The notes under the pieces are model-generated. The model searched no databases. It was given only the letters and a program-made list of their open reading frames with translations, and was not told the DNA's origin. Below are positions 52,813 to 60,605 of a DNA stretch of 64,000 nt, one piece after another (position 1 is the stretch's first letter; every line of letters starts with the position of its first letter). The DNA is from Pedobacter nyackensis. Its GTDB lineage: Bacteria > Bacteroidota > Bacteroidia > Sphingobacteriales > Sphingobacteriaceae. Where the stretch lies: NCBI RefSeq assembly GCF_900176505.1, contig NZ_FWYB01000009.1, forward strand, positions 124,001 through 188,000, read 5' to 3'. A program made the translations under genes and the position numbers.

Positions 52813-54726
52813 ATGATAAAAACGAGATCCCTTATATTTAGCTTATTTGCCCTCATAACGGCATTTCAGTCAAATGCACAAAATGCAATAAAGGCTAAGC
52901 CTTTATCCGATCAGATGGCCGCAACTGTTATGGAAGTATGGAAGGAACGATCCAAAAAATGGTCGTACGACGATGGCGTTGTTCAGGACGGTATGACCGA
53001 AGTGTGGAGAAGAACTGGTAATGCAACCTATTTTAAATACGTTGAGGGTAAAATGGACCAGTTTATTTCGGCTGATGGGGTGATTGATACCTATAGTAAG
53101 GATCATTATAATATTGATAATGTAAAAAATGGGACCGTGTTGCTTACACTATATAAAGTAACCGGACAGCAAAAATACTTTAAAGCAGCAACTACCCTTT
53201 GGGAGCAACTGCAGAAGCATCCTAGAACAAAAGAAGGTGGCTTCTGGCATAAACAAATCTATCCAAACCAGATGTGGTTGGATGGTTTGTATATGGGGCA
53301 GCCATTTTATGCTGAGTATGCGGCATTGATTAATAACAAGGAAGCCTTTAATGATATTGCTAATCAATTCATTTTCATGGAAAGGCACGCCAGGGACGCG
53401 AAAACCGGATTGTTGTACCATGGATGGGATGAATCGAGAGTAGAGCGTTGGGCAGATCCTAAAACAGGTTTGTCGCCACATATATGGGCCAGAGCAATGG
53501 GCTGGTATGCGATGGCATTGGTAGATGCACTGGATAATTTCCCTAAGGATCATCCGCAAAGAAAAGAACTGATCAACATTTTTAACCGTTTGGCTGTAGC
53601 GATTAAAAGCGTACAGAATAATAAAACAGGTATATGGTATGATATTTTAGACCGACCGAACGATAAAGGCAATTACTTTGAATCTTCTGCTTCAGCAATG
53701 TTTGTTTATGCTATTGCCAAAGGAGTTAGAATGCAATATTTACCGGCTTCATTTTTTGCAGTTGCTGACAAAGGATATAAAGGCATGCAAGAGGAATTTG
53801 TTGAGCAGCGTGCTGAAAACATGATTAATCTTAAAGGTACGGTTTCGGTTTCCGGTTTAGGTGGTAAGCCTTATCGCGATGGTAGCTACGCTTATTACCT
53901 GAGTGAAAAAGTAATCACGAATGATCCTAAAGGTGTAGGTGCTTTTTTAAAGGCAATCAATGAAATGGAAATTGCAGCCATGCCTAAACCAGGTTTGGGT
54001 AAAACGGTTATGCTGGATTCTTATTTCAACAATGAAAAGAAAAAGGATCAGGGTGGTAATGAGGTTTCATGGCATTATAAGTGGGATGAAATGGGCAGTG
54101 TCGGGTATTCAATGTGGGGCGAGCAATTCAATAACGCTGGGTTTAAAACTTCAACCTTATCCAGTGCACCCACTTCCGCTAATCTTAAAAATGCCTCGGT
54201 TTATATTATTGTAGATCCTGATACTAAAAAAGAAACCCCTAAACCTAATTTTATTGGTGACAATGACATTAAAAATATTACGGACTGGGTTAAAGCGGGT
54301 GGTATACTGGTATTGATGGGGAATGATACCGGAAATGTAGAGTTTGATCATTTTAACCAGCTGGCTAAGAATTTTGGAATACAGTTTAACAAAGACAGTA
54401 AAGGTAGGGTGGTTAAAAATCAATACGAAATGGGAAAGGTAATTGTTCCTGCTGGTAATGAGATATTTAAAGCTGAAGAGCAGTTTTATATAAAGGAATA
54501 TAGTACGTTAAAATTGGTAGCACCAGCCAGGTCAGTCTTTAAAGATAAGGAAGGAAGCAATATGATGGCTGTGGCAAAATTAGGTAAAGGTGCTGTATTT
54601 GCCATTGGTGATCCATGGTTGTACAATGAATACGTGGACGGCAGAAAGTTGCCTGCTGAATACGACAATTTTAAAGCTGGCCAGGACCTTGTAAATTGGG
54701 TTGGCAAACAGTTAATGAAGAAATAA
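52813..54726 (+). CDS. Secreted GH88/GH105 unsaturated glucuronyl/galacturonyl hydrolase with C-terminal DUF4350-like domain
   Basis: 637 residues with a signal peptide ending at S-N-A-Q (about residue 23). Residues 30-370 form the (alpha/alpha)6 barrel of YteR-type enzymes. W-L-D-G-L-Y-M-G places the catalytic Asp at 157, and H-G-W-D-E and A-R-A-M-G-W-Y motifs follow near residues 206 and 226. Such hydrolases remove the 4,5-unsaturated uronic acid left by polysaccharide lyases, so they imply a lyase acting upstream. The C-terminal part (about 390-637) looks like a class-I glutamine-amidotransferase-like fold (I-I-V-D-P-D, G-G-I-L-V-L-M-G-N-D) seen in a subset of Bacteroidota GH105 proteins; its role is unknown. 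It is separated by 97 bases from the gene upstream and 14 from the SDR gene. Confidence 0.87.
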   Translation: MIKTRSLIFSLFALITAFQSNAQNAIKAKPLSDQMAATVMEVWKERSKKWSYDDGVVQDGMTEVWRRTGNATYFKYVEGKMDQFISADGVIDTYSKDHYNIDNVKNGTVLLTLYKVTGQQKYFKAATTLWEQLQKHPRTKEGGFWHKQIYPNQMWLDGLYMGQPFYAEYAALINNKEAFNDIANQFIFMERHARDAKTGLLYHGWDESRVERWADPKTGLSPHIWARAMGWYAMALVDALDNFPKDHPQRKELINIFNRLAVAIKSVQNNKTGIWYDILDRPNDKGNYFESSASAMFVYAIAKGVRMQYLPASFFAVADKGYKGMQEEFVEQRAENMINLKGTVSVSGLGGKPYRDGSYAYYLSEKVITNDPKGVGAFLKAINEMEIAAMPKPGLGKTVMLDSYFNNEKKKDQGGNEVSWHYKWDEMGSVGYSMWGEQFNNAGFKTSTLSSAPTSANLKNASVYIIVDPDTKKETPKPNFIGDNDIKNITDWVKAGGILVLMGNDTGNVEFDHFNQLAKNFGIQFNKDSKGRVVKNQYEMGKVIVPAGNEIFKAEEQFYIKEYSTLKLVAPARSVFKDKEGSNMMAVAKLGKGAVFAIGDPWLYNEYVDGRKLPAEYDNFKAGQDLVNWVGKQLMKK

Positions 54727-54740
54727 TTTTATAAATCATT

Positions 54741-55529
54741 ATGGATTTACATTTAAAGGATAAGGTAATCATCGTAACAGGTGGAGCCAAGGGGATAGGA
54801 AAAGCAACGGCGCAGGCATTTTCAGCAGAAGGCGCTGTGGCTGTAGTTGTGGGTAGAAAGGAAAGTGATAACCTGAAAGTGGTGGACGAGATTATGGCTG
54901 CGGGAGGCAAAGCAGTACAGGTTGCAGCTGAATTGAGCGATCCGGAGGCTTGCGAAAATGCTGTAAAAGCTATCATTGCGCAGTTTGGACGAATTGACGG
55001 GTTGGTGAACAATGCCGGTGTTAATGACGGAGTGGGACTGGAGCATGGCAATTACAAGGACTTTATGGCATCGCTGCATAAAAATGTAGTCCACTATTAT
55101 CTAATGGCACATTTTGCTTTACCTGAATTGATTAAAAGTAAGGGTGCAATAGTTAATATTACTTCTAAAACTGCGGAAACCGGTCAAGGGAATACTTCGG
55201 CCTATGCCGCTGCCAATGGTGGTAGAAATGCGCTGACTAGGGAATGGGCTGTTGAGCTGCTGAAGCATGGTATCAGGGTAAATGCAGTAGTTGTTGCAGA
55301 GTGCTGGACACCAGCTTACGAAACCTGGATTAAAACCCTGCCAGATGCAGCGCAGAAATTAAAAGAGATTACCTCAAAAATCCCCTTTGAAAACAGGATG
55401 ACCACAGCACAGGAAATTGCCGATATGGTCGTGTTTCTGATGTCTGGAAGGTCGAGTCATACTACCGGACAAATCATCCATGTGGATGGAGGCTATGTGC
55501 ACCTTGACAGGGCATTAGCGAATGCATAA
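54741..55529 (+). CDS. Short-chain dehydrogenase/reductase with Y-x-x-x-N active site
   Basis: 262 residues, classical SDR. The nucleotide motif T-G-G-A-K-G-I-G-K-A lies at residues 13-22, N-N-A-G near residue 90, catalytic Ser142 in I-T-S-K and Tyr155 in A-Y-A-A-A-N-G-G, correctly 13 residues apart. The usual Lys four residues after the Tyr is Asn159, read directly from an AAT codon. The C-terminal M-S-G-R-S-S-H-T-T-G-Q-I-I-H-V-D-G-G-Y segment is normal. It may oxidise a sugar such as L-fucose or L-rhamnose to the lactone together with the adjacent zinc dehydrogenase, but the changed Lys needs explanation. Possibly the substitution is a subgroup trait. Confidence 0.85.
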   Translation: MDLHLKDKVIIVTGGAKGIGKATAQAFSAEGAVAVVVGRKESDNLKVVDEIMAAGGKAVQVAAELSDPEACENAVKAIIAQFGRIDGLVNNAGVNDGVGLEHGNYKDFMASLHKNVVHYYLMAHFALPELIKSKGAIVNITSKTAETGQGNTSAYAAANGGRNALTREWAVELLKHGIRVNAVVVAECWTPAYETWIKTLPDAAQKLKEITSKIPFENRMTTAQEIADMVVFLMSGRSSHTTGQIIHVDGGYVHLDRALANA

Positions 55530-55557
55530 AAGCTGATATAGAAAATACAAGATATAA

Positions 55558-56574
55558 ATGAAGACACTAGTTTGCAGCACTCCGGGTACCTTTGAGTACG
55601 GTTCTGCGGAACGTCCGGTATTAGCGCCCGGCCATGCAATTATAAAGATTAAACGGATCGGTATCTGTGGTACCGATTTACATGCTTTTGAGGGCACGCA
55701 ACCATTTTTTAGCTATCCGAGAATATTGGGACACGAGCTTTCGGGCGAATTGATTGAATTTGACGGTGTAGAAGGCTTTGAAAAAGGCGAATCCGTTACT
55801 TTTATCCCTTATTTTAATTGTGGGGTATGTATCGCTTGTCGCTCTGGCAAACCAAATTGCTGCACAGCTATTAAAGTATGCGGGGTGCATGTAGATGGAG
55901 GAATGGTGGAGTACCTTTCTGTTCCTGCTCATTCATTAATTCATGGTGAAGGCTTAAGTTTTGATGAACTGGCGTTGGTTGAGCCTTTGGCTATTGGCGC
56001 ACACGGGGTTCGCCGGGCAGGTATTCAAAAGGATGAATTTGTATTGGTTATTGGTGCCGGACCAATTGGTTTGGGTACGATGGAGTTTGCACGTATCGCA
56101 GGTGCGAAAGTCATTGCACTGGATATCAATGATGCCCGTTTACAGTTTTGTAAGGATAAACTAAAGGTACCTTATGTGGTTAATGGATTAGCCGCCAACG
56201 TACTGGAGCAATTAAAGGAAATTACCGGAGGTGATATGCCCACCGTTGTTATTGATGCTACAGGAAGCTTGAAAGCGATTGATAATGCCTTTCAATATAT
56301 GGCGCATGGTGCTCGTTTTGTGCTGATTGGCTTGCAAAAGGAAAATATTTCATTTAGCCATCCTGAGTTCCATAAAAGAGAAGCAACCTTGATGAGCAGC
56401 AGAAATGCAACCAGAGCGGATTTTGAACACGTAATTGCTTCCATGAAGGCGGGCTTGGTTGAACCAGCAACTTATATTACGCACAGGGTGCTGTTTGATG
56501 AAGTGAAAGATGAGTTTAAAGGCTGGCTTGATCCAAAAAACGGAGTAATTAAAGCGATGGTGGAATTAGGCTAA
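55558..56574 (+). CDS. Zinc-dependent alcohol/polyol dehydrogenase (MDR family)
   Basis: 338 residues. Catalytic zinc ligands are visible in G-I-C-G-T-D-L-H (Cys near residue 38) and G-H-E-L-S-G (His near residue 61), and the structural zinc cysteines in C-G-V-C-I-A-C-R-S-G-K-P-N-C. The Rossmann motif is V-I-G-A-G-P-I-G-L-G-T near residue 164. Close relatives act on sorbitol, L-galactonate, L-threonine or related sugar acids. It is the last plus-strand gene of the run, 28 bases after the SDR gene, and a strong terminator follows. The pair probably catalyses oxidation steps of one sugar or sugar acid. Confidence 0.87.
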   Translation: MKTLVCSTPGTFEYGSAERPVLAPGHAIIKIKRIGICGTDLHAFEGTQPFFSYPRILGHELSGELIEFDGVEGFEKGESVTFIPYFNCGVCIACRSGKPNCCTAIKVCGVHVDGGMVEYLSVPAHSLIHGEGLSFDELALVEPLAIGAHGVRRAGIQKDEFVLVIGAGPIGLGTMEFARIAGAKVIALDINDARLQFCKDKLKVPYVVNGLAANVLEQLKEITGGDMPTVVIDATGSLKAIDNAFQYMAHGARFVLIGLQKENISFSHPEFHKREATLMSSRNATRADFEHVIASMKAGLVEPATYITHRVLFDEVKDEFKGWLDPKNGVIKAMVELG

Positions 56575-56600
56575 CCTATCGATATAGAGTAAATGAAACG

Positions 56601-56635
56601 GGGGTGTTTGTGATGAGCAAACACCCCTGTTTTTT
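56601..56635. terminator. Rho-independent terminator hairpin between convergent operons
   Basis: A perfect 10-base stem GGGGTGTTTG (56601-56610) / CAAACACCCC (56618-56627) with a 7-base loop is followed by a six-T run (56630-56635). It ends the plus-strand transcript 27 bases after the alcohol dehydrogenase stop. It may also stop the minus-strand arabinose operon, although the T-tract on that strand is poor. Confidence 0.85.
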
Positions 56636-56658
56636 AGGAGGTTTTTCGGGTGATCGAA

Positions 56659-58344
56659 TTACCAGAACTTTACGTAAAGTGCTGCAATGATCAACAAAGT
56701 AACCACGATCAAAGCCATAGTGGATGGGGCAACTTTAAACATGGTTTTATCCAGTTCAAACGCCTTAGGATTTACCTTAGGTCCGGCTAAACTCATCACA
56801 ATCATAATTGCCATGGTAAAGAAGAAGGAAAGCCCCATACAGATATGGAACGGGATCTCAAAACTGCCCTTTCCATTAGGATAAGCTGTATACAAAAACG
56901 TATCGTTTCCTAACAGACCAGGCGCCATCTCGTTAAAGAAAACGGAGAAAAGGAAACCTGCCAGTACACCTGCAATGGCGGCACTACCTGTAGTTCTTTT
57001 CCAGAACATCCCCAGGATAAACATGGCGAAAACACCGGGACTGATAAAGCCTGTATATTTCTGGATAAAGGTAAAACCACCTTCTCCGCCAATACCCAAA
57101 AGGTCATTCCAGGTAAATAGTACGGCGAGGATCATCCCTACAAATACAGTTGTTCTGCCTACAAAAACCAGATTTTTTTGTTCTGTACCTTTCTTGAAAT
57201 ACTTTGAATAGATATCTAATGTGAAAATGGTAGAGATGCTGTTTACTTTACCTGCCAGGGAAGCTACGATCGCCGCAGTAAGAGCAGCTACAGATAAGCC
57301 TTTAAGCCCGGTTGGTAAAAAGGTAAGTATGGCAGAATAAGCACCATCTTTACCGCCAATCAGCTGAGGTAAATGTCCGCCTTTATATAAAACATAGGCA
57401 GCAATTCCAGGTAACATTACTATTAACGGCATCAGAAGCTTTAAAAAACCAGCGAACAAAATACCAGTTCTGGCAGTCTGCAGGTCGGCACCTAAAGCAC
57501 GTTGTGTGATGTACTGGTTACATCCCCAATAGTTGAGGTTGATGATCCAGATACCGGCAATATAGGAGGCAAGTCCTGGGAAAGTGAGGTATTTGCTGAT
57601 CTCATTTTGTGTAGATTCGGCAGTAGGCTTTGGAATGATCATCTTAAAATGCTCCGGGGCCTGTTCCATCAATACATTAAAACCTGCGATGGCATTGGCA
57701 CCGACGCCAAATTTCTGACCTACTACAGTTAAGGCAATATAAGTAGTTACGAGTCCACCAAAAATCAAGACAGCCACCTGAATCACATCGGTATAGGCAA
57801 CAACTTTCATTCCGCCAAGTGAAATGATTAACGCAAAAGCCGCAAGTGCGATCATGATAATGTGTAGATAATCGCCTCCTGTTAGTCCGTTAATGGCAAC
57901 AGCACCTAAATAAAGAATAGAGGTAAGGTTTACAAATACGTATAAAAACAGCCAGAATATAGCCATGATTAAAGCAACAGATTCATTATACCTGGTCTTG
58001 AGGAACTGTGGCATGGTGTATATCTTATTTTTAAGATATACGGGGATAAACCATACCGCAACAATGATCAGCGCGATCGCTGCAATCCATTCGTAAGCGG
58101 CTACCGCAATCCCCAGGAAAAACCCTTCACCACTCATGCCGATAAATTGCTCGGCAGAGATATTTGACGCAATAAGGGAGGCGCCAATGGCCCACCAGGT
58201 TAAAGTGCCTTCGGCCAGGAAAAATGCCTTGGCATCATGCTCGTCTTTTTTGCGCTGGCGGTAAATATAATACCCATAGCCGGATACGACTAAAAAGTAG
58301 ATGATGAAAACTACATAATCTGTAGTTACTAAACTATTGTTCAT
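56659..58344 (-). CDS. SSS-family sodium/sugar symporter of the arabinose operon
   Basis: 561 residues with about 14 hydrophobic segments. The first follows M-N-N-S-L-V-T-T-D-Y, and the SGLT-type motif A-S-L-I-A-S-N-I-S-A-E-Q-F-I-G-M-S-G lies near residues 56-73. W-I-I-N-L-N-Y-W-G-C-N-Q-Y-I-T-Q-R-A in mid-protein is a hallmark of sugar-transporting SSS proteins. It lies ten bases after araA on the same strand, as the last gene of the operon, so L-arabinose is the most likely cargo. Confidence 0.9.
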   Translation of the reverse strand: MNNSLVTTDYVVFIIYFLVVSGYGYYIYRQRKKDEHDAKAFFLAEGTLTWWAIGASLIASNISAEQFIGMSGEGFFLGIAVAAYEWIAAIALIIVAVWFIPVYLKNKIYTMPQFLKTRYNESVALIMAIFWLFLYVFVNLTSILYLGAVAINGLTGGDYLHIIMIALAAFALIISLGGMKVVAYTDVIQVAVLIFGGLVTTYIALTVVGQKFGVGANAIAGFNVLMEQAPEHFKMIIPKPTAESTQNEISKYLTFPGLASYIAGIWIINLNYWGCNQYITQRALGADLQTARTGILFAGFLKLLMPLIVMLPGIAAYVLYKGGHLPQLIGGKDGAYSAILTFLPTGLKGLSVAALTAAIVASLAGKVNSISTIFTLDIYSKYFKKGTEQKNLVFVGRTTVFVGMILAVLFTWNDLLGIGGEGGFTFIQKYTGFISPGVFAMFILGMFWKRTTGSAAIAGVLAGFLFSVFFNEMAPGLLGNDTFLYTAYPNGKGSFEIPFHICMGLSFFFTMAIMIVMSLAGPKVNPKAFELDKTMFKVAPSTMALIVVTLLIIAALYVKFW

Positions 58345-58353
58345 ATTGGGTTA

Positions 58354-59844
58354 TTATTTATAGAAGACTTCATTCCAATGCAGCTCATTTCTGAACTGAT
58401 TGATTTTAGTGTCTGCTCCGATGTTAATGTACTCAATACCTGCAATATTCGCGAAGTCCAGCATATGCGCTGTGGTCAGGTTCTGACTATATGCCGTATG
58501 ATGAGCACCACCAGCATAAATCCAGGCTGCACATCCTGTTTTCATATCAGGTAGTGGTTTCCATAATACCTGCGCTACAGGAAGGTTTGGAAGTTGATGC
58601 TCAGGCTCCACAGCTTTTACTTCGTTAACCAGTAAACGGAAACGGTTACCCATATCAACAATAGAGGCGTTGAGTGCATCTCCACCAGCAACATTAAAGA
58701 TCAGTCTCGCTGGATCTGACTTACCGCCAATTCCTAATGGATGTACTTCTAAACGAGCTTTACCATTAGCCAGTGAAGCATCTACCTCAAGCATGTGTGA
58801 ACCTAATACCAATGAATTGGCGGGATCGAAATGGTAAGTGTAATCTTCCATAAAAGCATTGGCACCTGGTAAACCTGAGCCCATTACTTTACAAGCACGT
58901 ACCAAAGCAGCTGTTTTCCAGTCGCCCTCTCCGGCAAAACCATAGCCTGCAGCCATTAAACGCTGAGCAGCAATACCAGGTAGTTGCATCATCCCATGTA
59001 AATCTTCAAAAGTATCACTGAATCCCTTAAATCTTCCGTCTTCCAGGAATTTTTTCAGGCCTAGTTCTATTTTAGCAGCCTCATATACAGATGTATGTTT
59101 TGCACCACCACGAAGCAAATCTGCTGTCATGGTATAACTTAACTCATATTCAGTAATCAATTCCTGGATAGCAGTCTCTGGAATGCTGTTAATAACCGCT
59201 ACCAGGTCGCCGATACCGTAAGTGTTAACTTCAAAACCGAATTTAAGTTCAGCCTCAACCTTATCACCATCAGTAACCGCTACGTAGCGCATATTGTCTC
59301 CAAAACGTACAAATCTGGCACCTTGCCAGTCATGCCATCCTGCAGCAGCACGGGTCCATACATCAATCTCGCCCACAACTTCATCATCCTGCCAGTGACC
59401 AACCACTACTTTTCGGTCTTTACGCATTCTGGTTACCATGAAACCAAACTCGCGATCGCCATGTGCACTCTGGTTCAGGTTCATGAAATCCATATCAATC
59501 GTATCCCAGGGGATGTCTCTGTTGAATTGTGTATGAAGGTGCAGTAATGGTTTCTGAAGAATATTTAATCCTCTGATCCACATTTTAGCAGGCGAGAAGG
59601 TATGCATCCAGGTAATTACCCCAATACAATTAGCGTTCGAATTTGCTTGCTGTAATGTATCAAAAATCTCATCTGGAGTTTTTACAATTGGCTTATACAC
59701 CACGCGTACCTGAATAGGCTGTGCTTCGTCCAAAAATGTTGCTACCTGCTGCGCATGTGCTGCTACTTGTTTTAAGGTTTCTTCACCGTAAAGGTCTTGC
59801 GTTCCGGTGATGAACCATACCTCTAAATCTTTTAAATTGATCAT
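58354..59844 (-). CDS. araA: L-arabinose isomerase
   Basis: 496 residues, the normal length. The N-terminus carries W-F-I-T-G-T-Q-D-L-Y-G, and the metal/catalytic segments match E. coli AraA: G-F-A-G-E-G-D-W-K-T-A-A-L with a catalytic Glu, F-M-E-D-Y-T-Y-H-F with the second Glu, G-S-H-M-L-E-V and A-H-H-T-A-Y-S with metal-binding His. It converts L-arabinose to L-ribulose using Mn2+ in the cytoplasm. The gene order araB-araD-araA-transporter is consistent with the published Bacteroidota AraR regulon. Confidence 0.96.
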   Translation of the reverse strand: MINLKDLEVWFITGTQDLYGEETLKQVAAHAQQVATFLDEAQPIQVRVVYKPIVKTPDEIFDTLQQANSNANCIGVITWMHTFSPAKMWIRGLNILQKPLLHLHTQFNRDIPWDTIDMDFMNLNQSAHGDREFGFMVTRMRKDRKVVVGHWQDDEVVGEIDVWTRAAAGWHDWQGARFVRFGDNMRYVAVTDGDKVEAELKFGFEVNTYGIGDLVAVINSIPETAIQELITEYELSYTMTADLLRGGAKHTSVYEAAKIELGLKKFLEDGRFKGFSDTFEDLHGMMQLPGIAAQRLMAAGYGFAGEGDWKTAALVRACKVMGSGLPGANAFMEDYTYHFDPANSLVLGSHMLEVDASLANGKARLEVHPLGIGGKSDPARLIFNVAGGDALNASIVDMGNRFRLLVNEVKAVEPEHQLPNLPVAQVLWKPLPDMKTGCAAWIYAGGAHHTAYSQNLTTAHMLDFANIAGIEYINIGADTKINQFRNELHWNEVFYK

Positions 59845-59874
59845 TATTGAATGTGATTGTCTATTTGTTTTCAG

Positions 59875-60573
59875 TTATTGTCCGTAATAAGAATCTGCAC
59901 CATGTTTTCGGTCATAATGCTTTTTGATCAGGGCGTCCTTTAATTTAGGTACGTCCTTACGTATTTGTTCAGTAAGCATGGCCATTCGGCCTACTTCCTC
60001 TAACACTGCGCTATTGTAAACTGCTTTTTCAGCTGTTTTTCCCCAGGTAAAAGGTGCATGATTACCTACCAGGATCATTTCTACCTCTTTATAGCTCAAG
60101 CCGGCCTGCTTAAAATGGTTCATGATCTGGAAACCAGTTTCATACTCATAATTGCCTTCGATCATGTCGTCCTGCATAGGAGGGGCACATGGAATGGCAA
60201 CCGTAAGGTGGTCGGCGTGTGTGGTTCCATATATGGGTATAGCTCTTTGCGATTGTGCCCAGGCCGTTCCGTAAGTGGAGTGGGTATGTACTATCCCTCC
60301 AATTTCTTCCCAATGTTTATACAATACCGCATGTGTTTTTGTATCCGATGACGGACGCATTGTTCCTTCAACAGTATTGCCGTCAAAATCAACAATTACC
60401 ATTTTCTCTGGTGTCAGCTCTTCATAAGGCACACCACTTGGTTTTATGGCAAAAACGCCGGCAGCTCTATCAGCCGAACTGGCATTTCCAAAGGTGAAAA
60501 GCACCAGCCCTAGTTTAGGGAGTTGCATATTCGCCAAATAAGCCTTTTCTTTAATTTCCTGGTAGTTACTCAT
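59875..60573 (-). CDS. araD: L-ribulose-5-phosphate 4-epimerase
   Basis: 232 residues, full length for the class II aldolase-like family. The zinc-binding His pair is in H-T-H-S-T-Y-G-T-A-W-A (about residues 96-106), and the third ligand region is G-N-H-A-P-F-T-W-G near 170. It converts L-ribulose 5-phosphate to D-xylulose 5-phosphate, completing entry into the pentose phosphate pathway. It lies 30 bases after araB-side and 30 bases before araA-side neighbours on the minus strand, all co-oriented. Confidence 0.95.
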   Translation of the reverse strand: MSNYQEIKEKAYLANMQLPKLGLVLFTFGNASSADRAAGVFAIKPSGVPYEELTPEKMVIVDFDGNTVEGTMRPSSDTKTHAVLYKHWEEIGGIVHTHSTYGTAWAQSQRAIPIYGTTHADHLTVAIPCAPPMQDDMIEGNYEYETGFQIMNHFKQAGLSYKEVEMILVGNHAPFTWGKTAEKAVYNSAVLEEVGRMAMLTEQIRKDVPKLKDALIKKHYDRKHGADSYYGQ

Positions 60574-60605
60574 TGTTTTATTTTATAGCTATAAAGACAG
60601 GAGGC

